In this document: piece after piece, positions 8,148-15,986 of the stretch
How positions within the stretch are numbered: position 1 is the first letter of the stretch
Layout of the letters: every line of letters starts with the position of its first letter
Origin: Treponema sp. JC4
GTDB lineage: Bacteria; Spirochaetota; Spirochaetia; Treponematales; Treponemataceae
NCBI RefSeq assembly: GCF_000260795.1
Contig: NZ_AJGU01000023.1
Span: 1-39,640, forward strand
Direction of reading: 5' to 3'
DNA length: 39,640 bases
Position numbers and translations under genes: made by a program
Notes under the pieces: model-generated
What the model was told of the DNA's origin: nothing
Seen by the model: the letters and a program-made list of their open reading frames with translations, nothing else
Database searches by the model: none

Positions 8148-10382
8148 ATGAAAAAAATATTTTTATCTATAACAATTTTGCTTGTGGGAGTTTCTTTAAT
8201 GTATGCTCAAAAAATCAACTTAGAAAAAGATTCCTTGTTTGAAAAATCACAAAGGCTTGGACTGGAATATGTTTTGGAATATGAGCCTGACAGAATGCTT
8301 GCCCCGTGTTACAGGGCACTGGGGAAAAATCCTTGTGCTATAAATTATGGCGGTTGGGAAAACAGACAGATTCAAGGGCACATGCTGGGACATTATTTAA
8401 GTGCCCTGAGCGGCTTTTATTATCAGACTGGAAAACAGGATGCAAAGGAAAAGCTGGATTACACAATAGACCTCATAAAAGAGCTTCAACGAAAGGACGG
8501 ATATTTTGGAGGAATTCCTTCAGATTCTTTTGATAAAGTTTTTTATTCTGGCGGTAATTTTGAAGTTGAACGTTTTTCTCTTGCAGGCTGGTGGGTTCCC
8601 TGGTATTCAATTCATAAAATTTACGCAGGTCTTATTGATGCTTATGTTTATGGCGGTAATGAAGATGCTTTACAAATTGTATTTAAAATGGCTGACTGGG
8701 CTATAAATGGTACAAAAAATCTAAGCGATTCTTCAATTCAAAAAATGCTTACCTGTGAACACGGTGGAATGTGTAAAGTCTTTGCAGATTTATACGGTAT
8801 TACAGGAAATAAAAAATATCTTTCTGAAGCTGAACGCTGGATTCATCATGAAATAATTGATCCTGCTTCAAAAAAAGAAGATAAACTTCAGGGGTATCAT
8901 GCAAATACTCAGATTCCAAAATTCATAGGAATTGCACGGCTTTATGAGCTTACTGGTAAATCTGAATACAGAACTGCCGCAGAATTCTTTTTCGAAACCG
9001 TTACAAAAAACAGAAGCTATGCAATTGGAGGAAATTCTAAAGGTGAACATTTTGGGCGGGAGTTTGAAGAGCCTTTAATGCGCGATACCTGCGAAACTTG
9101 CAACACATACAATATGCTGGAGCTGGCAGAACATATTTTTGCATGGAATAAAACTTCTGATATTGCAGATTTTTATGAAAATGCCCTTTATAACCATATT
9201 CTTGCTTCTCAAGATCCGCAGACAGGAGCAAAAACTTATTTTGTGAGCATGCAGCAGGGCTTTCATAAAGTTTACTGCAGTCATGATAATGCAATGTGGT
9301 GTTGTACCGGTACAGGTCTTGAAAATCCTTCCCGTTATAATCGTTTTATAGCCTGTGATTTTGATGATGTCCTTTATATAAATCTCTTTATTCCTGCAAC
9401 TGTAGAAACAGAGGATGGCTGGAAGGTAAAAGTTGAAACTGATTTTCCATATGATGCTGCTGTAAAAATCAAGGTTCTGGAAAGGGGAAAAGAAAATAAA
9501 GGCTTGAAAGTTCGTAAACCTGGCTGGGCTGATAAGATGGCTGAAAAGGCTGGGGAAGACGGATATATTGATTTTGGAAATCTTTCTTCTGAAAGTGAAA
9601 TTGAACTTAGTCTTCCTATGAAGCTTAGTATTTATAAGGCTAAAGATCACTCTGGAAATTTTGCTGTAAAATACGGACCTTTGGTGCTTGCAGCCGATCT
9701 TGGAAACGAAGATTTACCAGAAGATATAGTTGATGACCATCTGATTTATATGAACGTAGGAAGTAGTGAATATGTTGAAACTGTAAGACAGGATTTAAAA
9801 AGCCCTGAAAAGTGGATTAATCTTACAGATACTGCAAAGCTTGTTTTTACAATGCAGCCTGATTCTGAAGATTCGGAACTGAAATATATTCTCCGTCCTT
9901 TTTATGATATTCATCATGTCTATTATACTGTCTATTTTTCTTCACAGAAGCAGGAGGAAGATGAGAGAACAAAGGCTTTTAGTAAAATTACTCTTGATTT
10001 TATTGAATGTGGACGCCAGCAAAGTGAGATTGAACACAAGTATAAAACTTCGGGGACTAAAATCGGTTATTTAAACGAAGTTGACATGAATTATAGGGTG
10101 TTTGAAAGTAAAGATTCATATCTTTCATATAAATTAAACTGCCTTTTAAATCAAAAAATCAAATTAGTAATTAGTCTTTATGCTAAAGATAAGGGAAGTT
10201 TTTCTGTTAAGTGTGGAAAAGATTTAATTCAGACTTTTGAAGCTGATGGACAGGGTAATGGAATTAAAGATATTTATATAGATCTTCCGCAAAAGGCTGT
10301 TAAATCTAAAAAGGACTTTGTAATTTCCGGAAGTTCCGGTATGAAGATTTTTGAAATCCGTGCCGTAAAAGCTGAAAATTAA
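8148..10382 (+). CDS. GH127-type beta-L-arabinofuranosidase (DUF1680), exported
   Basis: Enzyme of 744 aa that should release L-arabinose from beta-L-arabinofuranosides, as in the arabinan side chains of hydroxyproline-rich plant wall proteins or in rhamnogalacturonan II. The (alpha/alpha)6 barrel starts with YVLEYEPDRML and GGWENRQIQGHMLGHYLSAL, typical of DUF1680. The zinc-binding set of the family is complete: Glu316 and Cys318 in CETCNTYNML, and Cys385-Cys386 in MWCCTGTGLENPSRY; one of these Cys acts as the nucleophile in characterised members. A type I signal peptide (MKKIFLSITILLVGVSLMYA) predicts a periplasmic or secreted enzyme. I chose ATG 8148 because GGGGAGGAA precedes it and a terminator hairpin fills the region in front. 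GH146 is the closest alternative family. It converges with the regulator gene. Confidence 0.88.
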   Translation: MKKIFLSITILLVGVSLMYAQKINLEKDSLFEKSQRLGLEYVLEYEPDRMLAPCYRALGKNPCAINYGGWENRQIQGHMLGHYLSALSGFYYQTGKQDAKEKLDYTIDLIKELQRKDGYFGGIPSDSFDKVFYSGGNFEVERFSLAGWWVPWYSIHKIYAGLIDAYVYGGNEDALQIVFKMADWAINGTKNLSDSSIQKMLTCEHGGMCKVFADLYGITGNKKYLSEAERWIHHEIIDPASKKEDKLQGYHANTQIPKFIGIARLYELTGKSEYRTAAEFFFETVTKNRSYAIGGNSKGEHFGREFEEPLMRDTCETCNTYNMLELAEHIFAWNKTSDIADFYENALYNHILASQDPQTGAKTYFVSMQQGFHKVYCSHDNAMWCCTGTGLENPSRYNRFIACDFDDVLYINLFIPATVETEDGWKVKVETDFPYDAAVKIKVLERGKENKGLKVRKPGWADKMAEKAGEDGYIDFGNLSSESEIELSLPMKLSIYKAKDHSGNFAVKYGPLVLAADLGNEDLPEDIVDDHLIYMNVGSSEYVETVRQDLKSPEKWINLTDTAKLVFTMQPDSEDSELKYILRPFYDIHHVYYTVYFSSQKQEEDERTKAFSKITLDFIECGRQQSEIEHKYKTSGTKIGYLNEVDMNYRVFESKDSYLSYKLNCLLNQKIKLVISLYAKDKGSFSVKCGKDLIQTFEADGQGNGIKDIYIDLPQKAVKSKKDFVISGSSGMKIFEIRAVKAEN

Positions 10383-10389
10383 AAAAAAC

Positions 10390-10425
10390 AAGGGGATGTC
10401 TAATTAGACAGCCCCTTATTTTTTT
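10390..10425. terminator. Bidirectional terminator between GH127 and regulator genes
   Basis: AAGGGG and CCCCTT (10390-10395/10412-10417) enclose an inner GTCT/AGAC stem. A T-run follows on the plus strand (10419-10425) and an A-run precedes (10381-10388), so it can stop both convergent genes. Confidence 0.85.
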
Positions 10426-10432
10426 GTGGAAA

Positions 10433-11365
10433 TTAATAATAAGTCTTCAGCACAATTCCCTGGTCGTAGTTTCCAAAACCTTTTCCAAAGATATTCATGC
10501 CGCCTACATATTGTGAATCTTCTTTTACTCCGATTCTGACGCGGATTGAATGATGGTCCTTCAGGTGGATGTCTTCAAGTTTTACGTCAGAAACTTTCAT
10601 GCCGTCAATAAAGCTTCCTTCGTTGTTAATTGAAAAGTGCTTGAGCAGTCCGTAAGCGCTTCCTTCCGGCTTCCACCAGTCAGGAGTATATTTTCCCTGA
10701 TGGTCGCCGTAATCACCAGGGCATGTCCAGGTAAGGATTTCAGTTTTGTTAATCCAGATTGTAATGTCACTTGGCCAGTTTGGATTTGTTCCCGGAGTTT
10801 CTGATGAAAGTTCCATGCTCAGCTCAAGTTTTGTAACTTCGCGTGGGTCAGAAAGGGTATTGTTAGGAAATTTATATTCAAAAGAACCTGTTGTACACCA
10901 CAAAAGTCCTGCTTTCATGCGTTCAGGATTTAAGAATGAGTCTGGTAAATCAAGCATACCAATGATTTTCTGAGGAGAGCAAAGACCGCAAGGCGCTGAT
11001 ACAGAATAATCGGTAAAAAGCCCGATAGGCATTTCAATTTCAACAAAATTCTTCTTTGTATTTTCCGGCTCAGGGAATTTTACAAGAATTTCATTAAAAG
11101 CCGGTGAACAGATTTTCTGGTTTCCTTTTTTTGCTTTAGCGGATTCCGTAATAAGAAGACCTGCTTCTTCAAGAATAGAAACGTTTGTTGCAACCGTAGA
11201 CTGGGGCTGCTTCATGGTTTCTGCAATTTCATTAATATTCAGCTTTTGTTTACGCAAAAGTTCCAGCATCTGGATTCTTGGTTCACTTGCCAGTGCTTTT
11301 AGTACGTTTAAATCTTTCAGCGGATTTATGATGAGAGTTCTCTCTGCTTCTGTTACTGTTTCCAT
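10433..11365 (-). CDS. ArsR-type winged-helix regulator with C-terminal sensor domain
   Basis: Transcription factor of 310 aa. Residues about 15-85 form an ArsR-like winged helix (LKALASEPRIQMLELLRKQ, then INEIAETMKQPQSTVATNVS as recognition part). No ArsR metal-binding Cys pair is evident. Residues about 105-310 form a long beta-rich domain with PSDITIWINKTEI, WTCPGDYGDHQG and IRVRIGVKED. This combination is known from regulators next to arabinose or arabinan genes in Firmicutes; the second domain is usually unannotated and probably senses a sugar. The gene is divergent from an exported GH43 and converges with GH127. Its promoter is leaderless in layout and overlaps a 16-bp repeat also found before the outer-membrane operon, so it most likely controls both and itself. 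Whether it represses or activates is not shown. Confidence 0.85.
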   Translation of the reverse strand: METVTEAERTLIINPLKDLNVLKALASEPRIQMLELLRKQKLNINEIAETMKQPQSTVATNVSILEEAGLLITESAKAKKGNQKICSPAFNEILVKFPEPENTKKNFVEIEMPIGLFTDYSVSAPCGLCSPQKIIGMLDLPDSFLNPERMKAGLLWCTTGSFEYKFPNNTLSDPREVTKLELSMELSSETPGTNPNWPSDITIWINKTEILTWTCPGDYGDHQGKYTPDWWKPEGSAYGLLKHFSINNEGSFIDGMKVSDVKLEDIHLKDHHSIRVRIGVKEDSQYVGGMNIFGKGFGNYDQGIVLKTYY

Positions 11366-11371
11366 AGTACA

Positions 11372-11400
11372 ATAATACTACCTTGAAAATAAATAATCAA
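11372..11400 (-). promoter_or_regulatory. Leaderless promoter of the ArsR-type regulator
   Basis: On the minus strand TTGATT (11400-11395), a 17-bp spacer and TATTAT (11377-11372) are followed by six bases and the ATG, which puts the predicted +1 on the start codon. The -35 box is contained in the 16-bp repeat at 11396-11411 except for one base. Confidence 0.65.
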
Positions 11401-11411
11401 GAAAAATCGTT
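11396..11411 (+). repeat. 16-bp candidate operator, copy 3
   Basis: ATCAAGAAAAATCGTT, one mismatch from the copies at 17-32 and 339-354. It overlaps the -35 box of the regulator on the opposite strand, so autoregulation is the simplest reading. Confidence 0.5.
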
Positions 11412-11475
11412 ATAAAAACATAGTATTAAATCAATAAAAATGATTAAGTATTAAGAAATATAACAATAATTTACC

Positions 11476-11504
11476 TTTACAACCGGTTGCTTAAGCAATA
11501 TACT
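11476..11504 (+). promoter_or_regulatory. Sigma70 promoter with palindromic operator in the spacer, for the exported GH43
   Basis: TTTACA (11476-11481), 17 bp, TATACT (11499-11504). The spacer holds two overlapping perfect palindromes: CAACCGGTTG (11480-11489) and TTGCTTAAGCAA (11487-11498). A repressor bound there would exclude RNA polymerase. CAACCGGTTG has the central CG of LacI-family operators; no LacI-type gene is in the window. TGCAAAT occurs twice just downstream (11504-11510, 11519-11525). Confidence 0.6.
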
Positions 11505-11590
11505 GCAAATAAGTTAGTTGCAAATCAAAAATAACCGATAAAAAACAATAAAAATCAATTTACGTTTTGCAACAGTTTTCAGGAGGAAAT

Positions 11591-13417
11591 ATGAACAAAA
11601 AATTTCTGCTTGCTTCGGCTGCGGCCTTTACTTTTTGTGCAGGTCAGTTTTTTGCAGAACCGCTCGAAGCTTATGTTCGTTCAAAGTATCTGGGAACCGA
11701 TAATCCGGTTCAGGGGCAGTGGGGCTCTTTAAATTGTCATGACCCAAAAATCTTTCAGGATGACGACGGTACTTATTATGTTTATTCAACTGATGCTTCT
11801 ATTGGTGGGCGCGGAAGAAAAGGTCTTCAAATCAGAAAGTCAGAAGATCTTGTAAAGTGGGAATGTCTCAGCGATTCTGCCCTGCAGGATTACTGGGACG
11901 AAGCATGGATGGAATGGGTTGGTTTTGATGATGAAGATGAAGCTTCTTCCTGGGCTCCAACTGTAATTAAGGCTAACGGGCTTTATTATATGATGCATGG
12001 AATTATTACTGACCGTGTGAGTAAAAATTATCCTACAGCGGAAATTACCCTTGCAATTGCTGATAACGCTGAAGGTCCTTTTTATCCTGCAAAGATTGCT
12101 GCTGAAAACAGCGATAAAATTGCGGCGGTTTTGAAAAAACTTGGAGTTGAATATAAATCGTCTGGAGTAATCCGTTATTCAATGCAGGAAGATTTGTATG
12201 AGGATTTTTCTTCTGATAATGAAAACTCCAATACCTGTTATAACACCGGTATTTACAACACTCAGACTCAGGAAGATGGTGATTCTGTAGGCTGGCTTTC
12301 CGGTTTTGGTTGTATTGACCCTGAATTTGTGAGTGATGTTGCGACTGGAAAATTGATGGAGTATAAGGTAAAAGGGCGTGACTGTTACGGTCTTACTTAT
12401 GGTTCATGGAAGGGTGGAATTGCCTTTATGTATGTGGATAAAGCTTCGTTAAAGCCTGTAAATCCTTCCGACGGAAAGGTGATTGAATATACTGCTGATT
12501 CTGTACGAGGCGCTTTTGGAACTGCAATTGGCGGCGGCTATGGCGCTGCTTATGAAGGTGCGCAGGTAATTTATAATTCTTCTACAGGATACTATTACCT
12601 TTTTGTTTCTATGGGAAATCTTGATCATGACTATCGTGTAGGAGTCGGACGCAGTAAGGAAGTTACTGGTCCTTACCTTGATGCTGGTGGAAAAGTAATG
12701 CTCCTTGACGGGCTTACTTCATCATATTTTCATACAATCGGTTCAAAGATTAAGGGAGCTTTTCAGTTTGGAAAAACCGGTAAGCCTTTCCGCTGTCAGG
12801 GAGGACAGAGTATCATGCGGGATCAGGAGGGGAAAATTCTCTTTGCCTGTCATGCCCGTACAAACTTCCTGCCGGGCTGGTTCTTTTATCTTCAGGTAAA
12901 TCAGATGTTCTTTAATGAAGAGGGCTGGCCCCTTCTTGATCAGAATGAATATTTTCCTTTGGAAGAAGGTGAAAAAACTTCTGAATTTACAATGGAATCT
13001 GTGGCTGGAACTTATGAAGTAGTTCTGACTGTACGTGATAATAAAACAGGACCTTTCAGTGGTTTTGCTTATGGAGAACCTGTAGATGCAAATCTTGCAG
13101 ATGCAAATCCTACTGTATCGAAAAAGATTGTTATAGATGCTGATGGAAAAATTTCCGGAGCTTATTCGGGAAATCTTGAATTAAACGGGAATGATGAAGA
13201 GGGCAGACAGTATATTACAGTAAGTTTAAAGGATTCAAAATCTTCTGATTTAATCGGAAATTTCAAGGGTTTTGTATTTGATTCTTACGACTGGAATGAA
13301 ATGACAGGTAAAAAAGCTAGAAAACTTTCAATTTCCCTACTGGATTCTGAAAAAACTGGTGAATATCTCTTTGGAAATCGTTCTGCACCGGCAAAAGCTA
13401 AGAAGGGTAAGAAGTAA
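11591..13417 (+). CDS. Exported GH43 endo-arabinanase
   Basis: Family 43 arabinanase of 608 aa, paralogue of the lipoprotein enzyme at 5016-6995. A signal peptide (MNKKFLLASAAAFTFCAGQFFA, then EP) without lipobox predicts a periplasmic or secreted protein. The catalytic acids are Asp51 (CHDPKIFQDDDGTYYVYSTD), Asp243 (CIDPEF) and Glu322 (YEGAQVIY). The C-terminal beta domain (about 470-595) matches that of the paralogue (AGTYEVVLTVRDN, ending GEYLFGN), followed by a Lys-rich tail. I chose ATG 11591 because AGGAGG lies eight bases before it; a longer reading from 11567 would contain this site. It has its own promoter in the region shared with the divergent regulator. Expected role: cut imported arabinan fragments before ABC uptake. 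Confidence 0.9.
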   Translation: MNKKFLLASAAAFTFCAGQFFAEPLEAYVRSKYLGTDNPVQGQWGSLNCHDPKIFQDDDGTYYVYSTDASIGGRGRKGLQIRKSEDLVKWECLSDSALQDYWDEAWMEWVGFDDEDEASSWAPTVIKANGLYYMMHGIITDRVSKNYPTAEITLAIADNAEGPFYPAKIAAENSDKIAAVLKKLGVEYKSSGVIRYSMQEDLYEDFSSDNENSNTCYNTGIYNTQTQEDGDSVGWLSGFGCIDPEFVSDVATGKLMEYKVKGRDCYGLTYGSWKGGIAFMYVDKASLKPVNPSDGKVIEYTADSVRGAFGTAIGGGYGAAYEGAQVIYNSSTGYYYLFVSMGNLDHDYRVGVGRSKEVTGPYLDAGGKVMLLDGLTSSYFHTIGSKIKGAFQFGKTGKPFRCQGGQSIMRDQEGKILFACHARTNFLPGWFFYLQVNQMFFNEEGWPLLDQNEYFPLEEGEKTSEFTMESVAGTYEVVLTVRDNKTGPFSGFAYGEPVDANLADANPTVSKKIVIDADGKISGAYSGNLELNGNDEEGRQYITVSLKDSKSSDLIGNFKGFVFDSYDWNEMTGKKARKLSISLLDSEKTGEYLFGNRSAPAKAKKGKK

Positions 13418-13446
13418 TAACGGTTTGTTGTATTAATAACAATAAT

Positions 13447-13499
13447 TTTCGATAAAAAACGTAAAAAAATGTTAAATATCGAAATAAGTTGTTGACAAC
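13447..13499. promoter_or_regulatory. Nested inverted repeats in the ABC operon control region
   Basis: TTTCGATA (13447-13454) and TATCGAAA (13477-13484) are exact inverted repeats 22 bp apart. A second one, GTTGT-TG-ACAAC (13488-13499), overlaps the -35 box of the promoter at 13492. Both are plausible operator sites. Confidence 0.5.
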
Positions 13500-13519
13500 G
13501 AAAAAAATCGGTATAAAAT
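13492..13519 (+). promoter_or_regulatory. Promoter of the arabino-oligosaccharide uptake operon
   Basis: TTGACA (13492-13497), 16-bp spacer, TAAAAT (13514-13519); predicted leader of about 33 nt with AGGAGG at 13546-13551. It would drive 13559-21849. Confidence 0.65.
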
Positions 13520-13558
13520 TAAAGTATAATTAAAAAATATGTTTTAGGAGGACGTATT

Positions 13559-14890
13559 ATGAAAAAGACTTTAGCCGCTATTGCTGCCGGCTTGCTTTTT
13601 GCAGGAGTTGCTGTTGCTGATGAAATCACTTTGATGATTTATGCACAGCCTCAGGAAAAAGAAATTTTGAATCAGGTTATCGACCGATTCGAAAAAACAC
13701 ACAAAGGTACAAAGGTAAACTTTATTACTTCAACTCAGGCCGAATATGACCAAAAAATTCAGGCTCAGCTTGCTGCTAATCAGCTCCCTGATGTTTTCTA
13801 CTTGGGACCAGGTGCTGTTCGTCTTTATGTAGATAACGGAAAAGTTCTTGACCTTGCTCCATATGTACAGAATGCAGAGGGTGTAGACTTCTCTGATCTT
13901 TACGAAGGTGCAGTTGACTGCTACCGCTATGATGGCGCAATTCTTGGACAGGGAAAAGAAATCTGGGCTTTGCCAAAAGATTTCGGACCTTTTGCCCTTG
14001 CTTATAACAAAACAATGTTTGAAAAAGAGGGGATTCCTCTTCCAAGCAAAGACGTTCCTTACACATGGAAAGAATGGATGGATGTAAATGAAAAATTTAC
14101 AAAAGATAAGAACGGTGACGGTCAGGCTGATCAGTTTGGAACTGGTTTGAACGTTCGCTGGTCATTCATTCAGTTCGTATGGGGAAACGGTGCAGATTTC
14201 CTTGATGCTACAAAAACAAAGGTTGATATCACAAATCCAAAATTCGTAGAAGCTTTGCAGTTCTGGGCTGACATGACTCTGGGTGGAACAGTAATCGACG
14301 GTAAAAAATACGGTCCTGTAACACCATCTGCTTCACAGGCTCAGTCACTTGATACATACCAGCGCTGGCTTAAAGGTGAGCTTGCCTTCTTCCCAGCAGG
14401 TCCTTGGGACTTGGCAGCTTTCAACAAAACTTTGAAGTTTGAATATGACCTTATTCCTTGGCCAGTTCACACAGATAAAGCTTTGACTGCTACATGGCGT
14501 GGTGGTGTTGGTTATGCTGTTGCTGCAAACGCAAAAAATCCAAAGGCTGCTGCTGAACTTGCTTTGTTCCTTTCTGCTGATAAAGAAGCAAACAAAATGT
14601 ACTGCGATAAAGACCTTCAGGTTCCTAACTTGAAGTCTATGGCTGGACGTTATGTTGCAAAGGGAAGTCCTGCTAACCGCCAGGAATTTTTGAACATCAT
14701 TTCAAAAACTGGACGTGCATGGCCTCAGGACTTTACCTACACTGCAGACTGGTTTGATGAGTTCTTCATTGGTATTCAGAAGGTTCTTGATGGAAAGATG
14801 ACTGCTAAAGAATACTGCGAACTTGAACAGCCTAAGATGCAGAAAAAGCTTGATAAAGGTCTTGCTCGCGCTCGTAAAGGCAAAAAATAA
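13559..14890 (+). CDS. ABC transporter sugar-binding protein
   Basis: Periplasmic binding protein of 443 aa, family 1 (MalE/UgpB type). The signal peptide MKKTLAAIAAGLLFAGVAVA is cut before DE; there is no lipobox, as expected for a diderm. The mature part has the usual LTLMIY-like first strand, a fragment LPDVFYLGPGA, and PAGPWDLAAF followed by a WRGGVGYAV segment that lines the ligand site in sugar-binding proteins. It is followed by two permease genes and then cytoplasmic arabinan hydrolases, so I infer that it binds alpha-1,5-arabino-oligosaccharides. The strong ribosome binding site (AGGAGG) and the stem-loop after the gene fit the usual excess of binding protein over membrane parts. Confidence 0.93.
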   Translation: MKKTLAAIAAGLLFAGVAVADEITLMIYAQPQEKEILNQVIDRFEKTHKGTKVNFITSTQAEYDQKIQAQLAANQLPDVFYLGPGAVRLYVDNGKVLDLAPYVQNAEGVDFSDLYEGAVDCYRYDGAILGQGKEIWALPKDFGPFALAYNKTMFEKEGIPLPSKDVPYTWKEWMDVNEKFTKDKNGDGQADQFGTGLNVRWSFIQFVWGNGADFLDATKTKVDITNPKFVEALQFWADMTLGGTVIDGKKYGPVTPSASQAQSLDTYQRWLKGELAFFPAGPWDLAAFNKTLKFEYDLIPWPVHTDKALTATWRGGVGYAVAANAKNPKAAAELALFLSADKEANKMYCDKDLQVPNLKSMAGRYVAKGSPANRQEFLNIISKTGRAWPQDFTYTADWFDEFFIGIQKVLDGKMTAKEYCELEQPKMQKKLDKGLARARKGKK

Positions 14891-14928
14891 TATCTTGTCA
14901 GAAATCTGACTTGATTATAAGCGTTTTT

Positions 14929-14974
14929 GGCGTCGTTTTTTATAAGATTTATGCAATTTTTTAAGGACGACGCC
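14929..14974 (+). terminator. Intra-operon stem-loop after the binding-protein gene
   Basis: GGCGTCGT (14929-14936) pairs with ACGACGCC (14967-14974) around a 30-nt AU-rich loop. A structure at this place commonly protects the binding-protein mRNA or causes partial termination, lowering permease expression. Confidence 0.55.
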
Positions 14975-15004
14975 ATTATTTTAAACTTTTTTAAGGAAAA
15001 AAAT

Positions 15005-15973
15005 ATGTTAATGGCTAAAACTGAAGTTAAAGAGACGGTTTTAAATACTAAAAAGAAATGGAATGATGAAGCAAGAGCCGGGCTTCTTTTTGTATTGCCA
15101 CCAATTATCGGCTTTTTGCTTTTCACAGCAGTTCCATTTCTCTTCTCAGTTTATGCCAGCTTTACCAGCTGGGACTCTATGACTGATCTTACATCTCTGT
15201 TCTCAATGGACGAAATCGACAGAGAGTATTTTTATATTGGTTTTGAAAATTATAAGGAACTTTTTTCAGACGGCGATTTCTGGCGCGCTCTGTGGAATAC
15301 CTTTTTCTATATGATTGGAATTCCAATCGGAATGATCTGGGCTTTTGCACTGGCTGTTTCTTTCAATAAAACAATTCCAGGTGTAAAAGTATTCAGAGTT
15401 ATCTATTACATTCCGGTTGTAAGTTCTATTGTTGCAATTTCTCTTTTGTGGAAATGGCTTTATAACGGTGACTATGGTCTTTTGAATCAGTTTATCCGTA
15501 CTGTTTTTGGTGTTCAGGGACCTAACTGGCTTGAAGAAGCTCATACTGTAAAGCCTGCTATTATGGCAATGTGTGTATGGCGTGGAGTTGGTGGTACAGC
15601 TCTTCTTTACCTTGGCGGATTACAGAATCTTCCTAAATCATATTTTGAAGCTGCTGTAATTGACGGCGCAAGTAAGTTTACAATTTTCAGAAAGATTACC
15701 TGGCCGCTTGTTAAGCCTATTTCCTTCTTTATTGTTGTAACTGGAATTATTGGCGGTGCTCAGATGATCGTTGAGCCTCAGATTATGGCTCCTAACGGTG
15801 GTACAGATTACAGCGCAGGTACAATCGTATTCTACATCTGGCAGCATGCCTTTGGTTCTGCTGATGCAAAAGGTTACGCATGTGCTGCAGCCTGGGTACT
15901 GGCAATCATTATTTTTGTTGTAACCGCAATTCAGTTCAGATTTGGTCCTACAAGCGACAATTATCTTGAATAG
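15005..15973 (+). CDS. ABC sugar transporter permease (MalF/UgpA type)
   Basis: Inner-membrane permease of 322 aa with about six hydrophobic segments (first: LLFVLPPIIGFLLFTAVPF). The EAA loop that contacts the ATPase is present: YFEAAVIDGASKFTIFRKIT, then WPLVKP. I chose ATG 15005 because AAGGA at 14993-14997 is seven bases away; an upstream in-frame ATG at 14927 would lie inside the stem-loop region. A second ATG at 15011 is also possible. It follows the binding-protein gene and precedes the partner permease by 13 bp. The operon has no ATPase gene, so a shared MsmK/UgpC-like ATPase from elsewhere must power it, as is common for this transporter class. Confidence 0.92.
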   Translation: MLMAKTEVKETVLNTKKKWNDEARAGLLFVLPPIIGFLLFTAVPFLFSVYASFTSWDSMTDLTSLFSMDEIDREYFYIGFENYKELFSDGDFWRALWNTFFYMIGIPIGMIWAFALAVSFNKTIPGVKVFRVIYYIPVVSSIVAISLLWKWLYNGDYGLLNQFIRTVFGVQGPNWLEEAHTVKPAIMAMCVWRGVGGTALLYLGGLQNLPKSYFEAAVIDGASKFTIFRKITWPLVKPISFFIVVTGIIGGAQMIVEPQIMAPNGGTDYSAGTIVFYIWQHAFGSADAKGYACAAAWVLAIIIFVVTAIQFRFGPTSDNYLE

Positions 15974-15986
15974 GAAGGGGGATAAA

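Noticed and set aside
9075-9650. Minus-strand open frame of 191 codons inside the GH127 gene
   Set aside because: It covers the zinc-binding core of GH127 on the other strand and has no family resemblance.
14898-14909. TCAGAAATCTGA inverted repeat after the binding-protein gene
   Set aside because: The two arms leave only a two-base loop and there is no T-run; it is not a usable hairpin.
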